The notes beneath the pieces are model-generated. The model ran no database searches and was not told the origin of the DNA. It was given only the letters and a program-made list of their open reading frames with translations. Of a DNA stretch of 57,581 nt, positions 42,653-50,746 are shown piece by piece. The DNA is from an uncultured Acetatifactor sp. (GTDB taxonomy: Bacteria > Bacillota > Clostridia > Lachnospirales > Lachnospiraceae): positions 35,401 to 92,981 of the forward strand of contig CAJUCE010000002.1 in assembly GCA_910584865.1 (NCBI GenBank), written 5' to 3'. The translations under genes were made by a program, and so were the position numbers. Positions within the stretch are counted from its first letter, which is position 1; each line of letters starts with the position of its first letter.

Positions 42653-43606
42653 GTGAAATATTTAGGTAAAAAAATCATTACTCTCATTATGACATTGTTT
42701 CTTGTTTCCGCGGCTGCCTTTCTTGCATTTCAGATTATTCCCGGGGATGTGGTCTCCTCCATTTTGGGGACGGAGGCCACGCCCGAGCGGGAGGAGGCTC
42801 TCCGGGAGGAACTGGGTTTTAATGACCCGCCCCTGGTGCGTTACGGCAACTGGGTGGCAGGGGTGCTTCAGGGGGATCTGGGGGTCAGTTACCGGTATTC
42901 CAAGAATATGACCGAAATGATGCCGGTGGCAGAGCTCATAGGAGACAAGCTGCCGGTGACGCTGTGGCTTGCGGCGCTTTCCCTGGCGCTGATCGTGCTG
43001 GTGTCCATTCCGCTGGGAGTGTTGTGGGCAAAAAGCCGTTCCCATGCGGTGGACGCGTTTTTCGGAGTGGTTACCCAGATGACTATGGCGGTGCCTTCTT
43101 TCTTTCTGGGCATTCTGGTGACCTGGCTGTTCGGTATTTTATTAAAATGGTTTGCTCCCGGCGGCTATGTGAGCTATCGGGAGGATTTTACGGGTTTCTT
43201 AGGCTATCTGATGTTTCCTGCCATATCCATCGCCCTGCCGAAAATCGCCATGACGGCAAGGTTTCTGCGTAATTCCATGCTGACAGAGATGGGATCGGAC
43301 TATGTGAGGACGGCCCGGAGCAAGGGCTGCGGGGAGCAGCGGGTGATGTACGGGCATGTGCTGCGCAATGCCATGATGCCGGTGATCACTTTCCTGGGCA
43401 TGATTGTGGCGGAGATTGTGGCGGGCAGCATTGTGGTGGAGCAGGTGTTCGGACTGCCGGGCATCGGGCGGCTGCTGATCAGCTCTATTTCCACAAGGGA
43501 TTTCCCGGTGGTGGGGATATTGATTTTGTATATTACATTTGTGGTTATTTTTGTTTATTTTCTGGTGGATATTCTGTATAAGGTGGTGGATCCCAGGATT
43601 TCGTAA
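42653..43606 (+). CDS. Peptide ABC importer permease, DppB/OppB type
   Basis: The 317-residue permease has the family order: TM1 near the N terminus, an extracellular segment with LGFNDPPLVRYGNWVAGVLQ and GDLGVSYRYS, then five further TM helices. The coupling loop is RTARSKGCGEQRVMYGHVLR, and PGIGRLL and RDFPVV lie near the end. GTG 42653 follows AGGAGGG. It forms the membrane channel with the protein at 43705. Confidence 0.93.
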   Translation: MKYLGKKIITLIMTLFLVSAAAFLAFQIIPGDVVSSILGTEATPEREEALREELGFNDPPLVRYGNWVAGVLQGDLGVSYRYSKNMTEMMPVAELIGDKLPVTLWLAALSLALIVLVSIPLGVLWAKSRSHAVDAFFGVVTQMTMAVPSFFLGILVTWLFGILLKWFAPGGYVSYREDFTGFLGYLMFPAISIALPKIAMTARFLRNSMLTEMGSDYVRTARSKGCGEQRVMYGHVLRNAMMPVITFLGMIVAEIVAGSIVVEQVFGLPGIGRLLISSISTRDFPVVGILILYITFVVIFVYFLVDILYKVVDPRIS

Positions 43607-43704
43607 AGGGCTGGAGGGAAACTGTTCTTTACAGGCCGCAGAAAATGCGGGCGCGCGGGGAAGTTTTTCTAAAAAGCGTTCATGTAGGAAGGAAAGAGGC
43701 CGGT

Positions 43705-44520
43705 ATGAAGAGAAGCGGGAAAAGGTGGAATAAATATCTGTATGCCGGTGTGGTGATGACGGGTATTGCCGTGCTGCTGGGCGTTGTGGGGTTTTTCTGG
43801 ACTCCCTACAGCACTACGGCAATGTCCGCCTCGGAGAAATTTTCAGGGCCTTCCCTGCGGCATCTGTTCGGCACGGATAATTTCGGGCGGGATATTTTCT
43901 CCAGGGTCATGCAGGGCCTGGGGACAACGATGGTGATCAGCAGCTTGGTTGTGCTGTTTTCCGGTATGGCGGGAATCCTCCTGGGGGCGGTTACCGGGTA
44001 CTTCGGGGGTGTCCTGGATGAGGCTGTGATGCGGATTACGGATGCCCTGAACGGGTTTCCCAGCATTTTGTTGACTCTGGTGGTTATCAGCCTCCTGGGC
44101 AGCGGCAGGCAGAATGTGATCATCGCCATGTCACTGGTGTTCACCCCCAGTTTTATCAGGATTGTCAGGGGGGAATTTATCCGGCTGCGGGACGCGGATT
44201 ACATCCGGCGGGCCAGGATGATGGGGGTGAGGAAAATCCGTATTCTTTTTATCCATATACTGCCCAATATTTTTTCCGTGTTCTGGGTGTCGGTGATGAT
44301 CGGATTTAACAATGCCATTCTGGCGGAGTCGGGGATGAGCTATCTGGGGATCGGGGTGCAGCCGCCGGATGCCAGTCTGGGGAATATGCTGTCGGATGCC
44401 CAGGGGTATCTGCAGTCCGCGCCTTGGTGCGCCCTGGCTCCGGGACTGACCATCGTGTGGCTGGTGCTGGGATTTTCCCTGTTCAGCGAGGGGATACGGC
44501 GGCAGGGGGATTTAGCGTAG
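43705..44520 (+). CDS. Peptide ABC importer permease, DppC/OppC type
   Basis: The 271-residue permease shows the DppC hallmarks: FGTDNFGRDIFSRVMQGLG, then IRIVRGEFIRLRDADYIRRA in the coupling loop and SYLGIGVQPPDASLGNML near the C terminus. Six TM helices are visible. ATG 43705 follows GGAAAGAGG; twenty earlier codons are open but lack a ribosome site. The stop lies 54 bases before the fused ATPase gene. Confidence 0.93.
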   Translation: MKRSGKRWNKYLYAGVVMTGIAVLLGVVGFFWTPYSTTAMSASEKFSGPSLRHLFGTDNFGRDIFSRVMQGLGTTMVISSLVVLFSGMAGILLGAVTGYFGGVLDEAVMRITDALNGFPSILLTLVVISLLGSGRQNVIIAMSLVFTPSFIRIVRGEFIRLRDADYIRRARMMGVRKIRILFIHILPNIFSVFWVSVMIGFNNAILAESGMSYLGIGVQPPDASLGNMLSDAQGYLQSAPWCALAPGLTIVWLVLGFSLFSEGIRRQGDLA

Positions 44521-44574
44521 CGGTGTGGTCTGTGGAAATTGCCGGCGGTTTCGGGAGGAGGGGCGCGCAGAGAA

Positions 44575-46254
44575 ATGATCAGAATAGAAGATTTATCCGT
44601 GGCCTTCGGCGGCACGGAGGTGGTAAAGCATGTGAATCTGGAGCTGCAGGACGGGGAGATTCTGGGCATCGTGGGGGAATCCGGTTCGGGGAAGTCCGTC
44701 ACCGCGCTGACCCTGATGGGACTGGTAGCGGAGACTGCCCGGGTTACCACGGGACGGATACTGTTTGACAATGTGGCGCTGCGGGAGGCGGGTGTGCCTT
44801 TTGACAGCGCGTTATACCGGAAATACCGGGGTGCGGAGATGTCTATGGTATTCCAGGAGCCTCAGACCAGCCTGAATCCCACCCAGAAGGCAGGGAGACA
44901 GGTGGAGGAGGTGCTGCGGCTGCACACGAAGCTGACAAAGGAGGAAATCCGGACAAAAGTACTGGAGGCATTCCGGGCGGTGGGGCTCCAGGAGGCGGAG
45001 CGGGTGTATGACAGCTATCCCCATCAGCTTTCCGGGGGGATGCGGCAGCGGGTGATGATTGCCATGGCGGTGATTCTACATCCCAGGCTGATTGTGGCGG
45101 ACGAACCTACCACGGCCCTGGACGTGACCATCCAGAACCAGATCGTGGAGCTGCTTCGCGGGATTAACAGAGAACAGAAAAATGCCATGCTCTTTATCAC
45201 CCATGACCTGCACCTGGCCAGGCGGCTCTGCCACCGGGTGGCGGTGATGAAAGACGGGTGTGTGGTGGAGACGGGGACGGCGGAGGAAGTGTTTGACCAC
45301 CCCGGTCAAGCGTATACCAGGAGACTGGTGGAGGCGGTGCCGTCCCGGATGAAAGGGAAGGCTGCCGCAGGGAGGAATGCAGGAGGATTGTCTGCGGCGG
45401 AGGCCGGGTGTGGGAATGCGGAGGCCGTGGAGGATAGAAGGGACAGTAGTCAAATTCCCGTTCTGAAAGTCGAGAATTTATCCGTATATTACCAGGATGG
45501 GAAGGACAACCAATCTGCGGAACAGGCAGAAGGCGGATCCGGAAAAAAACGCTCCCTGCGGGACAGAATTTTCCGAAAAAAGGGACAGTGTGTGGTATGG
45601 AACGCGGATTTTGAGATTTATCCGGGGGAAAGCCTTGGACTGGTGGGGGAGAGCGGCTGCGGGAAAACCTCGCTTTCCAAGGCCATTCTGGGGATAAACC
45701 GGCATATTGAGGGGGAAATTGTCCACAACTCCGTCCGTCCCCAGATGGTATTCCAGGATCCCTACAGCAGTTTAAATCCCACAAAGACCATCGGGTGGCT
45801 GCTGCAGGAACCCCTGCGGGCGGCAGGAGTCCTGGACCATTCCCTGGCCATGTCCAAATCGGACAGAGAGGCGGCTGCCTACGATATGCTGCGCAGGGTG
45901 GGAATGGATGAGCGCTATTTCCACAGAAGGCCCTCGGAGCTCAGCGGCGGGCAGCGGCAGCGGGTCAGCATCGCCCAGGCCCTGATCACCAATCCGGGGT
46001 TCATCATTGCGGACGAACCGGTGTCTGCCCTGGACGTGACCATCCAGGCCCAGATCATGGAGCTGTTTTTGAAACTGCAGGAAGAGATGCGCCTGGCCTG
46101 CCTGTTTATCTCCCACGATATCAATGTAGTCTACCGTATGTGTGACCGGATTATGGTGATGAAGGAGGGGCATATCATCGAGATCGGAGAGACGGAGGAA
46201 GTGTTCGGGAGACCCAGGGAGGACTATACGAAGCTGCTGCTGTGCGGGGCGTGA
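44575..46254 (+). CDS. Fused OppD-OppF peptide importer ATPase
   Basis: The 559-residue protein holds two complete ATPase domains. The first (about residues 1-255) has GESGSGKSV, signature LSGGMRQRVMIAMA and Walker B LIVADEPTTALD. The second (about 300-559) has GESGCGKTS, LSGGQRQRVSIAQA and FIIADEPVSALD. The linker (about 260-300) is Gly/Ala/Glu-rich, and a second low-complexity insert (QSAEQAEGGSGKKRSL) lies inside the start of domain 2. One polypeptide therefore replaces the usual OppD and OppF pair. GGGAGGAGG precedes the ATG. Confidence 0.92.
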   Translation: MIRIEDLSVAFGGTEVVKHVNLELQDGEILGIVGESGSGKSVTALTLMGLVAETARVTTGRILFDNVALREAGVPFDSALYRKYRGAEMSMVFQEPQTSLNPTQKAGRQVEEVLRLHTKLTKEEIRTKVLEAFRAVGLQEAERVYDSYPHQLSGGMRQRVMIAMAVILHPRLIVADEPTTALDVTIQNQIVELLRGINREQKNAMLFITHDLHLARRLCHRVAVMKDGCVVETGTAEEVFDHPGQAYTRRLVEAVPSRMKGKAAAGRNAGGLSAAEAGCGNAEAVEDRRDSSQIPVLKVENLSVYYQDGKDNQSAEQAEGGSGKKRSLRDRIFRKKGQCVVWNADFEIYPGESLGLVGESGCGKTSLSKAILGINRHIEGEIVHNSVRPQMVFQDPYSSLNPTKTIGWLLQEPLRAAGVLDHSLAMSKSDREAAAYDMLRRVGMDERYFHRRPSELSGGQRQRVSIAQALITNPGFIIADEPVSALDVTIQAQIMELFLKLQEEMRLACLFISHDINVVYRMCDRIMVMKEGHIIEIGETEEVFGRPREDYTKLLLCGA

Positions 46255-46523
46255 GAGATGGGATTCCAGTGTGTTTCGCGGCAGAAGAGAAGATATAAGG
46301 AGAACGATAAGATAGAGGTATCATAGACGGGGAAAGGTGCCGTGTGGCGTGGTGGGCATGCGGCATCATTTTTTACAGAAACAAATTTTGAAGCATATAA
46401 AAGATGCGGCATGGGACAATAGACTTTGTGGTTCTGTGCCGCATAAAATTTTGGATATAATTTTGCTTTGGTGATTATATTTATTACAGAGACGAATGTA
46501 ATCACCAGGAAGCAGGGATTATC
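46255..46523. other. Intergenic, nothing recognised
   Basis: AT-rich toward 46440-46500, with no ribosome site, repeat or convincing terminator after the importer operon. Confidence 0.5.
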
Positions 46524-46532
46524 TGATATAAT
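46524..46532 (+). promoter_or_regulatory. Extended -10 upstream of the palindromic repeats
   Basis: TGATATAAT (46524-46532): TG plus one base and a perfect TATAAT, with no good -35. It points toward the kinase fusion gene. Confidence 0.45.
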
Positions 46533-46552
46533 ATTGGAGTCAGAAGGAATTG

Positions 46553-46740
46553 AGTCAACTGTTGATTCCATATGCGCTGAAGCGCACGAAATTATGGTAC
46601 GATGACTTTATCCGGGAACAGGAAGCGGCCGATGTCCATCGGCCATGAGCGTTGCTTTGCTCATGGTATAATGACCTTATTCGGGAACAGGAAGCGGCCG
46701 GATGGCCATCAGCCATGTGTGCTGCACCAAATATAAATGG
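46553..46740 (+). repeat. Mosaic palindromic repeat, two units
   Basis: The left part (CAACTGTTGATTCCATATGC, then GCGCTGAAGCGC, then ATTATGGTACGAT) matches the array at 1-170. Its tail (ATGACTTTATCCGGGAACAG, then GAAGCGGCC) is repeated in a second unit at about 46640-46710, which has hairpin ATGAGC-gttgcttt-GCTCAT followed by GGTATAATGACCTTATTC. The second unit matches the reverse complement of the array at 49541-49800. The locus links both variants of the family. Confidence 0.85.
46664..46672 (+). promoter_or_regulatory. Extended -10 inside the repeat, toward the kinase fusion gene
   Basis: TGGTATAAT (46664-46672) lies 88 bases before ATG 46761, directly after a 6-bp hairpin in place of a -35. 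Confidence 0.5.
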
Positions 46741-46760
46741 CCGGAGGGAGAATGACACCG

Positions 46761-47954
46761 ATGAAATATGCAAATGCAAAGGATGTACTGCCGGAGGAAT
46801 TCCTTTCGGAGATTCAGAGGTACTACCAGGGCGGCTATTTGTACATACCGAAAGAGAGCGAACGCGTGGCAAGGCGGCGGACAGACTATCAGACTGAGTT
46901 GGAAAAACGCAATCAACATATCTATTTGATGCACCTGGAGGGAAGAACCAATGGACAACTGGGGCGCATCTGTCATTTGTCGGAGGCCAGTATCAGAAGG
47001 ATACTTTTAAAGGAAAGGGTGAGTTATGGGAAGATGAAAGAAATCATAGAACAGGTTCTGCCCCTGTGGGGAATGGAGGAGGGGGAGATACTGCAGGTCT
47101 ACCCGTCAGCATGGGAATGGAATCACTTATACATCATCAAAGTATATAAGGACAGGGAACAGCTGGAAAGAAATATCAAAATATCCCGGGCATTGCTGGA
47201 TTGCGGGATTCCGGTGGGGGCGCCCGTTGCGACCAAAACGGGAGAAAGCTTTGCGGTATATCAGGACAAGTATTTCCTCATGACGGAAAAGCTGCAGGGG
47301 AGCAATCTTTCCGATGTAAAAGACAAAACAATTGCTTGGGAAATGGGCCGAGCCATTGCTAGGCTGCACAGGGCCTTTGTGAAATGCGAAAGAGAGGTTG
47401 CATTCTGGGATAACAGCCTGTTAGAAGAGATGAGGGGATGGATACGGGATACTCTTATAAAGGATGGATGGAAGCTGTTGAAGGAAGAGGACTATATAAA
47501 AGCAGTGAAATCCCTGGAACAGGTATATGATTTGCTGCAAAAACAATTAATCCACAGAGACGTACATTTCGGGAATTTTCTGTTCTCTGAGGGCAGGTTG
47601 TCGGGATATATTGATTTTGACCTGAGCCAGAGAAATATAAGAATATTTGATATCTGCTATTTTCTGACAGGATTATTGGCGGAAGAAACGGAGGATGCCT
47701 TTACAAAGACGGAATGGATGGAATGCGTCAAATCCGTAATCGGAGGTTATGAAAGTATACAGGGCCTGTCTGAAATGGAAAAACAGGCTGTGCCCTGTGT
47801 GATGGAGTGCATCGAGATTTTGTTTATGGCGTATTTCATCAGCGTGGATGATGCAAAATGTACCGAAAACGCATATCAGGTGTTTCGTTTTATACAGGAT
47901 TGTGAGGGCGAATTCCCCTGCTTCTGCCAGATTACGATGGACAGGGACCCCTGA
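46761..47954 (+). CDS. HTH domain fused to aminoglycoside phosphotransferase-like kinase
   Basis: The 397-residue protein starts with a domain (about residues 1-95) like small CD3324/Mor-type helix-turn-helix proteins: MKYANAKDVLPEEFLSEIQR, YLYIPK and LSEASIRRIL. An APH/choline-kinase-like domain follows, with the catalytic loop LIHRDVHFGNFLF and the metal motif GYIDFDLSQ. Such kinases phosphorylate small molecules including aminoglycosides, choline or homoserine. A stand-alone HTH protein of this type is common in Clostridia; the fusion is unusual to me. ATG 46761 is preferred over 46752 by spacing from GGAGGGAG. Confidence 0.83.
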   Translation: MKYANAKDVLPEEFLSEIQRYYQGGYLYIPKESERVARRRTDYQTELEKRNQHIYLMHLEGRTNGQLGRICHLSEASIRRILLKERVSYGKMKEIIEQVLPLWGMEEGEILQVYPSAWEWNHLYIIKVYKDREQLERNIKISRALLDCGIPVGAPVATKTGESFAVYQDKYFLMTEKLQGSNLSDVKDKTIAWEMGRAIARLHRAFVKCEREVAFWDNSLLEEMRGWIRDTLIKDGWKLLKEEDYIKAVKSLEQVYDLLQKQLIHRDVHFGNFLFSEGRLSGYIDFDLSQRNIRIFDICYFLTGLLAEETEDAFTKTEWMECVKSVIGGYESIQGLSEMEKQAVPCVMECIEILFMAYFISVDDAKCTENAYQVFRFIQDCEGEFPCFCQITMDRDP

Positions 47955-47966
47955 TTAACCAATCAG
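47951..47966. terminator. Small hairpin between convergent genes
   Basis: CTGATT-aacc-AATCAG overlaps the stop of the kinase fusion and ends eight bases before the stop of the convergent gene. There is no T-run, so termination is only possible. Confidence 0.3.
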
Positions 47967-47973
47967 AGAATGA

Positions 47974-49035
47974 CTATAAAACAGTAGCCATTTCCTTCCG
48001 TATTGCCTCTATATCATCCTGTGAAAAGCCGGATACAATGGAGGCAATTTCTTCAGTGGGATAGTTTTTGCGGAGCATGTTAAGCACAGATTCCATGGCG
48101 GCCTGACGCATCATTGCTTCTGCGCGGTCGGCTCGTTTTTTCTCTTTTTGTGCCTGTCTCAGTGCCGCCTGCTTATCTTTTAGCGCCTGCTGCTTCTCTT
48201 TCAATGCCTGTCGCCTTTCGTCCTCAGCTTTCGCTACTGCCTGCCGCTTTTCTTCTTCGATTAATCTTCCGACCTTTGTCATCATTATTGTTCTCCTTAT
48301 AAGATTTGCGGTATCCATATCAATCAGCTTATCCGTGAAAGTCAGGATACCTGACAGAACGAAAAGCTGCTGGCTTCTGTCCGCAATCTGTGCTGCCAGT
48401 TTTACGGTTGTCCGGATTGTTTCTTCCTTTTCATCCCGATTCCGGTAGGAAAGGGGAAGTATGATGAATTCCATCAGTTCCGTTTCGGCCAATAATTCTT
48501 TCTTCTCAACTTTTTCTTTTATATTTCGAAAAATGCTGCCGGAATCCAGTTCCGAGAGAAAGGCCGGCTCCAGTGTCACTTTGACAGCCCCAATGTTGTA
48601 TTGGGCGGATACCTGCTTTCGTTTGATGTCTCCCGTGTATATAACAATCATGCGGAGGGTGGGGCATTCTTTTTTTGCTTTCAGATAGCGGTTGGCTATC
48701 CCGGTCAGGTAATTCAGGTATTTGACCATATCCTTTTTCCTGTATTTGCTTTCGTAGTCAACCAGGGCTACGGTGCTGTCCGCAAGCTCGAAGAGATTGT
48801 CCAGGCGCAGTTCATTTGCCTTGACAGCAGGGATGTTTGTAGGCAGGACAGCCCTGATTTCCGGCAGGTCCAGTCCATATACCCGAAGGGCTTTGCCCTT
48901 GAAGGATTCGGCAAATACTTTGCTGATGATATCCTTGTTCTGATAAGCGACCTCCTTTCCGCTTGCAGGATTTGGCCCCGGCTTCCTTTGGGATGTTGGC
49001 CGGGTTCTTTTCTTTCCAATTCCGTTTTTTCTCAT
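47974..49035 (-). CDS. Rpn/PD-(D/E)XK nuclease-like protein
   Basis: The 353-residue protein resembles the Rpn-like (transposase-like PD-(D/E)XK) families abundant in Lachnospiraceae. A nuclease-like core is seen at about residues 35-130, with DLPEIRAVL and the Glu-x-Lys pair in VDYESKY. The middle is helical, and a long Lys/Glu/Gln/Ala coiled coil (about 265-315, EKQQALKDKQAALRQAQ) precedes the C-terminal motif NYPTEEIASIVSGFSQDDIE. Rpn proteins are DNA nucleases with roles in recombination or phage defence in some species; the role here is unknown. GGAAAGGGG precedes the ATG. Confidence 0.8.
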   Translation of the reverse strand: MRKNGIGKKRTRPTSQRKPGPNPASGKEVAYQNKDIISKVFAESFKGKALRVYGLDLPEIRAVLPTNIPAVKANELRLDNLFELADSTVALVDYESKYRKKDMVKYLNYLTGIANRYLKAKKECPTLRMIVIYTGDIKRKQVSAQYNIGAVKVTLEPAFLSELDSGSIFRNIKEKVEKKELLAETELMEFIILPLSYRNRDEKEETIRTTVKLAAQIADRSQQLFVLSGILTFTDKLIDMDTANLIRRTIMMTKVGRLIEEEKRQAVAKAEDERRQALKEKQQALKDKQAALRQAQKEKKRADRAEAMMRQAAMESVLNMLRKNYPTEEIASIVSGFSQDDIEAIRKEMATVL

Positions 49036-49067
49036 ACAATTCCCCTTTCCTTTTTAGAGGCCGAAGC

Positions 49068-49175
49068 AGCTTTGTGTTCCGGATGCTGTAACAGCTTTCC
49101 GCTTCAGATGTTGAAACAGCATCCTGTTTCGGATGTTGAGACAGCTTCTTGTTTCAAATGCTGAAGCAACTTCAC
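49068..49175. repeat. Degenerate ~27-bp tandem repeat upstream of the Rpn-like gene
   Basis: About four imperfect units carry the theme TTCnGATGYTGnRACAGC, for example TTCAGATGTTGAAACAGC and TTCGGATGTTGAGACAGC. Adjacent GATGTTG and CAGCATC pieces can pair. The array begins about 30 bases before the start of the Rpn-like gene and lies in its leader. Confidence 0.75.
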
Positions 49176-49540
49176 AGGAAAGGTGTTTTTTCCTTCCTGC
49201 TTTGGCCTGTCGTTTTCATTTTGTGGGATAAAGGCTCCCGCCCAGCAAGAAGTTCGATGTGACAGAACCTGCGTTTTACGCGGATTCTGATGGTTTTAAG
49301 TTACAGAAAAGACCCCTCGGCCTTTAAGTGACTGTTGGATTTGAATTCATTGCCTGTGTTTAGGTTAGCATGACATGGCTGAAAATGCAAGATATTTTTT
49401 GGGGATGTGGAGTAATCCTGTGGGGCCTGTGGGAATAATCTGAAAAATCTGATAAGAGGATAATTTGAAAAATTAATTTCTAAAAAATATCGCGGTCAAA
49501 ATTAAGCTGATTGCGGCCAGTCTATTGAATTGCGGCAGAA
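49176..49540. other. Intergenic, nothing recognised
   Basis: No gene-like frame. The stretch becomes AT-rich at 49380-49500. No promoter hexamer pair stands out. Confidence 0.5.
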
Positions 49541-49800
49541 ATTATATTACCATGAGCACAGTGACGCTCATGGCAGGAAGGCCATTCGGCCATCTCCTGC
49601 CGGGAATAAGGTCATATTATACCATGAGCACAGCGACGCTCATGGCAGGAAGGCCATTCGGCCATCTCCTGCCGGGAATAAGGTCATATTATACCATGAG
49701 CACAGCGACGCTCATGGCAGGAAGGCCATTCGGCCATCTCCTGCCGGGAATAAGGGCGTTATACTATGAGCACAGTGACCGGCCGTTTGGCCTTGGATAA
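49541..49800 (-). repeat. 72-bp tandem palindromic array
   Basis: Three near-identical 72-bp units (about 49544, 49616 and 49688) and a diverged fourth (from about 49760). Each has CCATGAGC-acagcgac-GCTCATGG, an inner GGCCATTCGGCC palindrome flanked by GGCAGGA and TCCTGCC, and GGGAATAAGG. On the minus strand each reads TGGTATAAT or a near match (TATAAT at 49616-49621 and 49688-49693), pointing toward the Rpn-like gene. The open frames crossing the array repeat a 24-residue sequence and are by-products. Confidence 0.92.
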
Positions 49801-50008
49801 GGCTCTTATATCTGGCACCGAAATCAGGGGATGCGAAGCAATGACAGGACGGCGAAATCCGGCTTGCATTTTGTGTTGGCACAAATACAGATTTTGGCAA
49901 GAAGGCCGCAGCGGTCACTGTATGGCGGATGAAGAAGCAAAGATGCAGAAATAATTCGGTATACAGTAAGTACAGATATCATACGAAATGAGACAGGAGA
50001 GCAGTGTA
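49801..50008. other. Leader of the LytTR operon
   Basis: No promoter hexamers or supported small gene. A 37-codon frame with three Cys (from ATG 49841) has no good ribosome site. Confidence 0.4.
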
Positions 50009-50725
50009 ATGCGGATTGTGATTGTAGAGGATGATAGTTGTTTCGTTGAAGAAGTAAAGGGGGCAATCAGGAATTTTTACGCAGATAAAAGAGAAGCTGT
50101 AGAAATCCGGCACCTTGAGGGTACTACGCTCCTGGAGGAATTAAAGGGACAGAAAAGCTATGATATCTATCTGTTTGATGTGGAGATGCCCGGAATGAGC
50201 GGGCTGGATCTGGCTGCAAAGGTGCGTTCCCTGGATGTCAATGCCCGCATCTTATTTCTGACCTCTTATGAGAAATACGCCCTCCAGAGCATCCGGACAG
50301 GCGCATATTACTATATTTTAAAGGATTCTTATCAAAAGGAGCTGCGCTTGATTCTGGAGCGTATCTGCAGGGAGGAAGAGGAACAGAAGGCGGACTATTA
50401 TGTGATTTTGACCAAATCCCACGGCTACAGGGTGCGGCTGGACAATATCCTGTATGTGACAAAGGAGAAGAAGTACGCATTCTTTCAATGCCTGAACGGC
50501 GGGGTATATATGGAAAGGGATTCCCTGGAAAAGATCTACAGCCGCCTGCCCGGGAATCGTTTTCTGATGATTGAGAGGGGGATCATCGTAAATATGAAGC
50601 ATATCATGGAGTTTGAAAATGGGAAAGTGGTGATGCGCAATGGGGATACCCTTCCTGTGGGCAGGCATCTCAATACGGCGGTGAAGGACAGGCTGGCGGA
50701 TTATTTCATGACGATTGGGTTATGA
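50009..50725 (+). CDS. LytTR-family response regulator
   Basis: The 238-residue protein starts at ATG 50009 (MRIVIVEDD), ten bases after AGGAG; seven extra codons are open upstream. The receiver domain has the phospho-acceptor in LFDVEMPGMSG and the switch Lys in YYILKDS. The LytTR domain (about residues 135-238) shows ILYVTKEKKYAFF, NRFLMIERGIIVNMKHI and LPVGRHL. It opens an operon with a GHKL kinase and two ABC half-transporters. Confidence 0.93.
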   Translation: MRIVIVEDDSCFVEEVKGAIRNFYADKREAVEIRHLEGTTLLEELKGQKSYDIYLFDVEMPGMSGLDLAAKVRSLDVNARILFLTSYEKYALQSIRTGAYYYILKDSYQKELRLILERICREEEEQKADYYVILTKSHGYRVRLDNILYVTKEKKYAFFQCLNGGVYMERDSLEKIYSRLPGNRFLMIERGIIVNMKHIMEFENGKVVMRNGDTLPVGRHLNTAVKDRLADYFMTIGL

Positions 50726-50746
50726 AACTTTACAGGAGGGAACAGG

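Noticed and set aside
49525..49800. Two overlapping frames of 91 and 79 codons
   Set aside because: They only translate the 72-bp tandem array; the 24-residue periodicity comes from the DNA repeat.
49766..49954. Cys-containing small peptide as a possible pheromone or bacteriocin precursor
   Set aside because: The start lies within the repeat array, no ribosome site precedes any internal ATG, and no leader or double-Gly motif is present.
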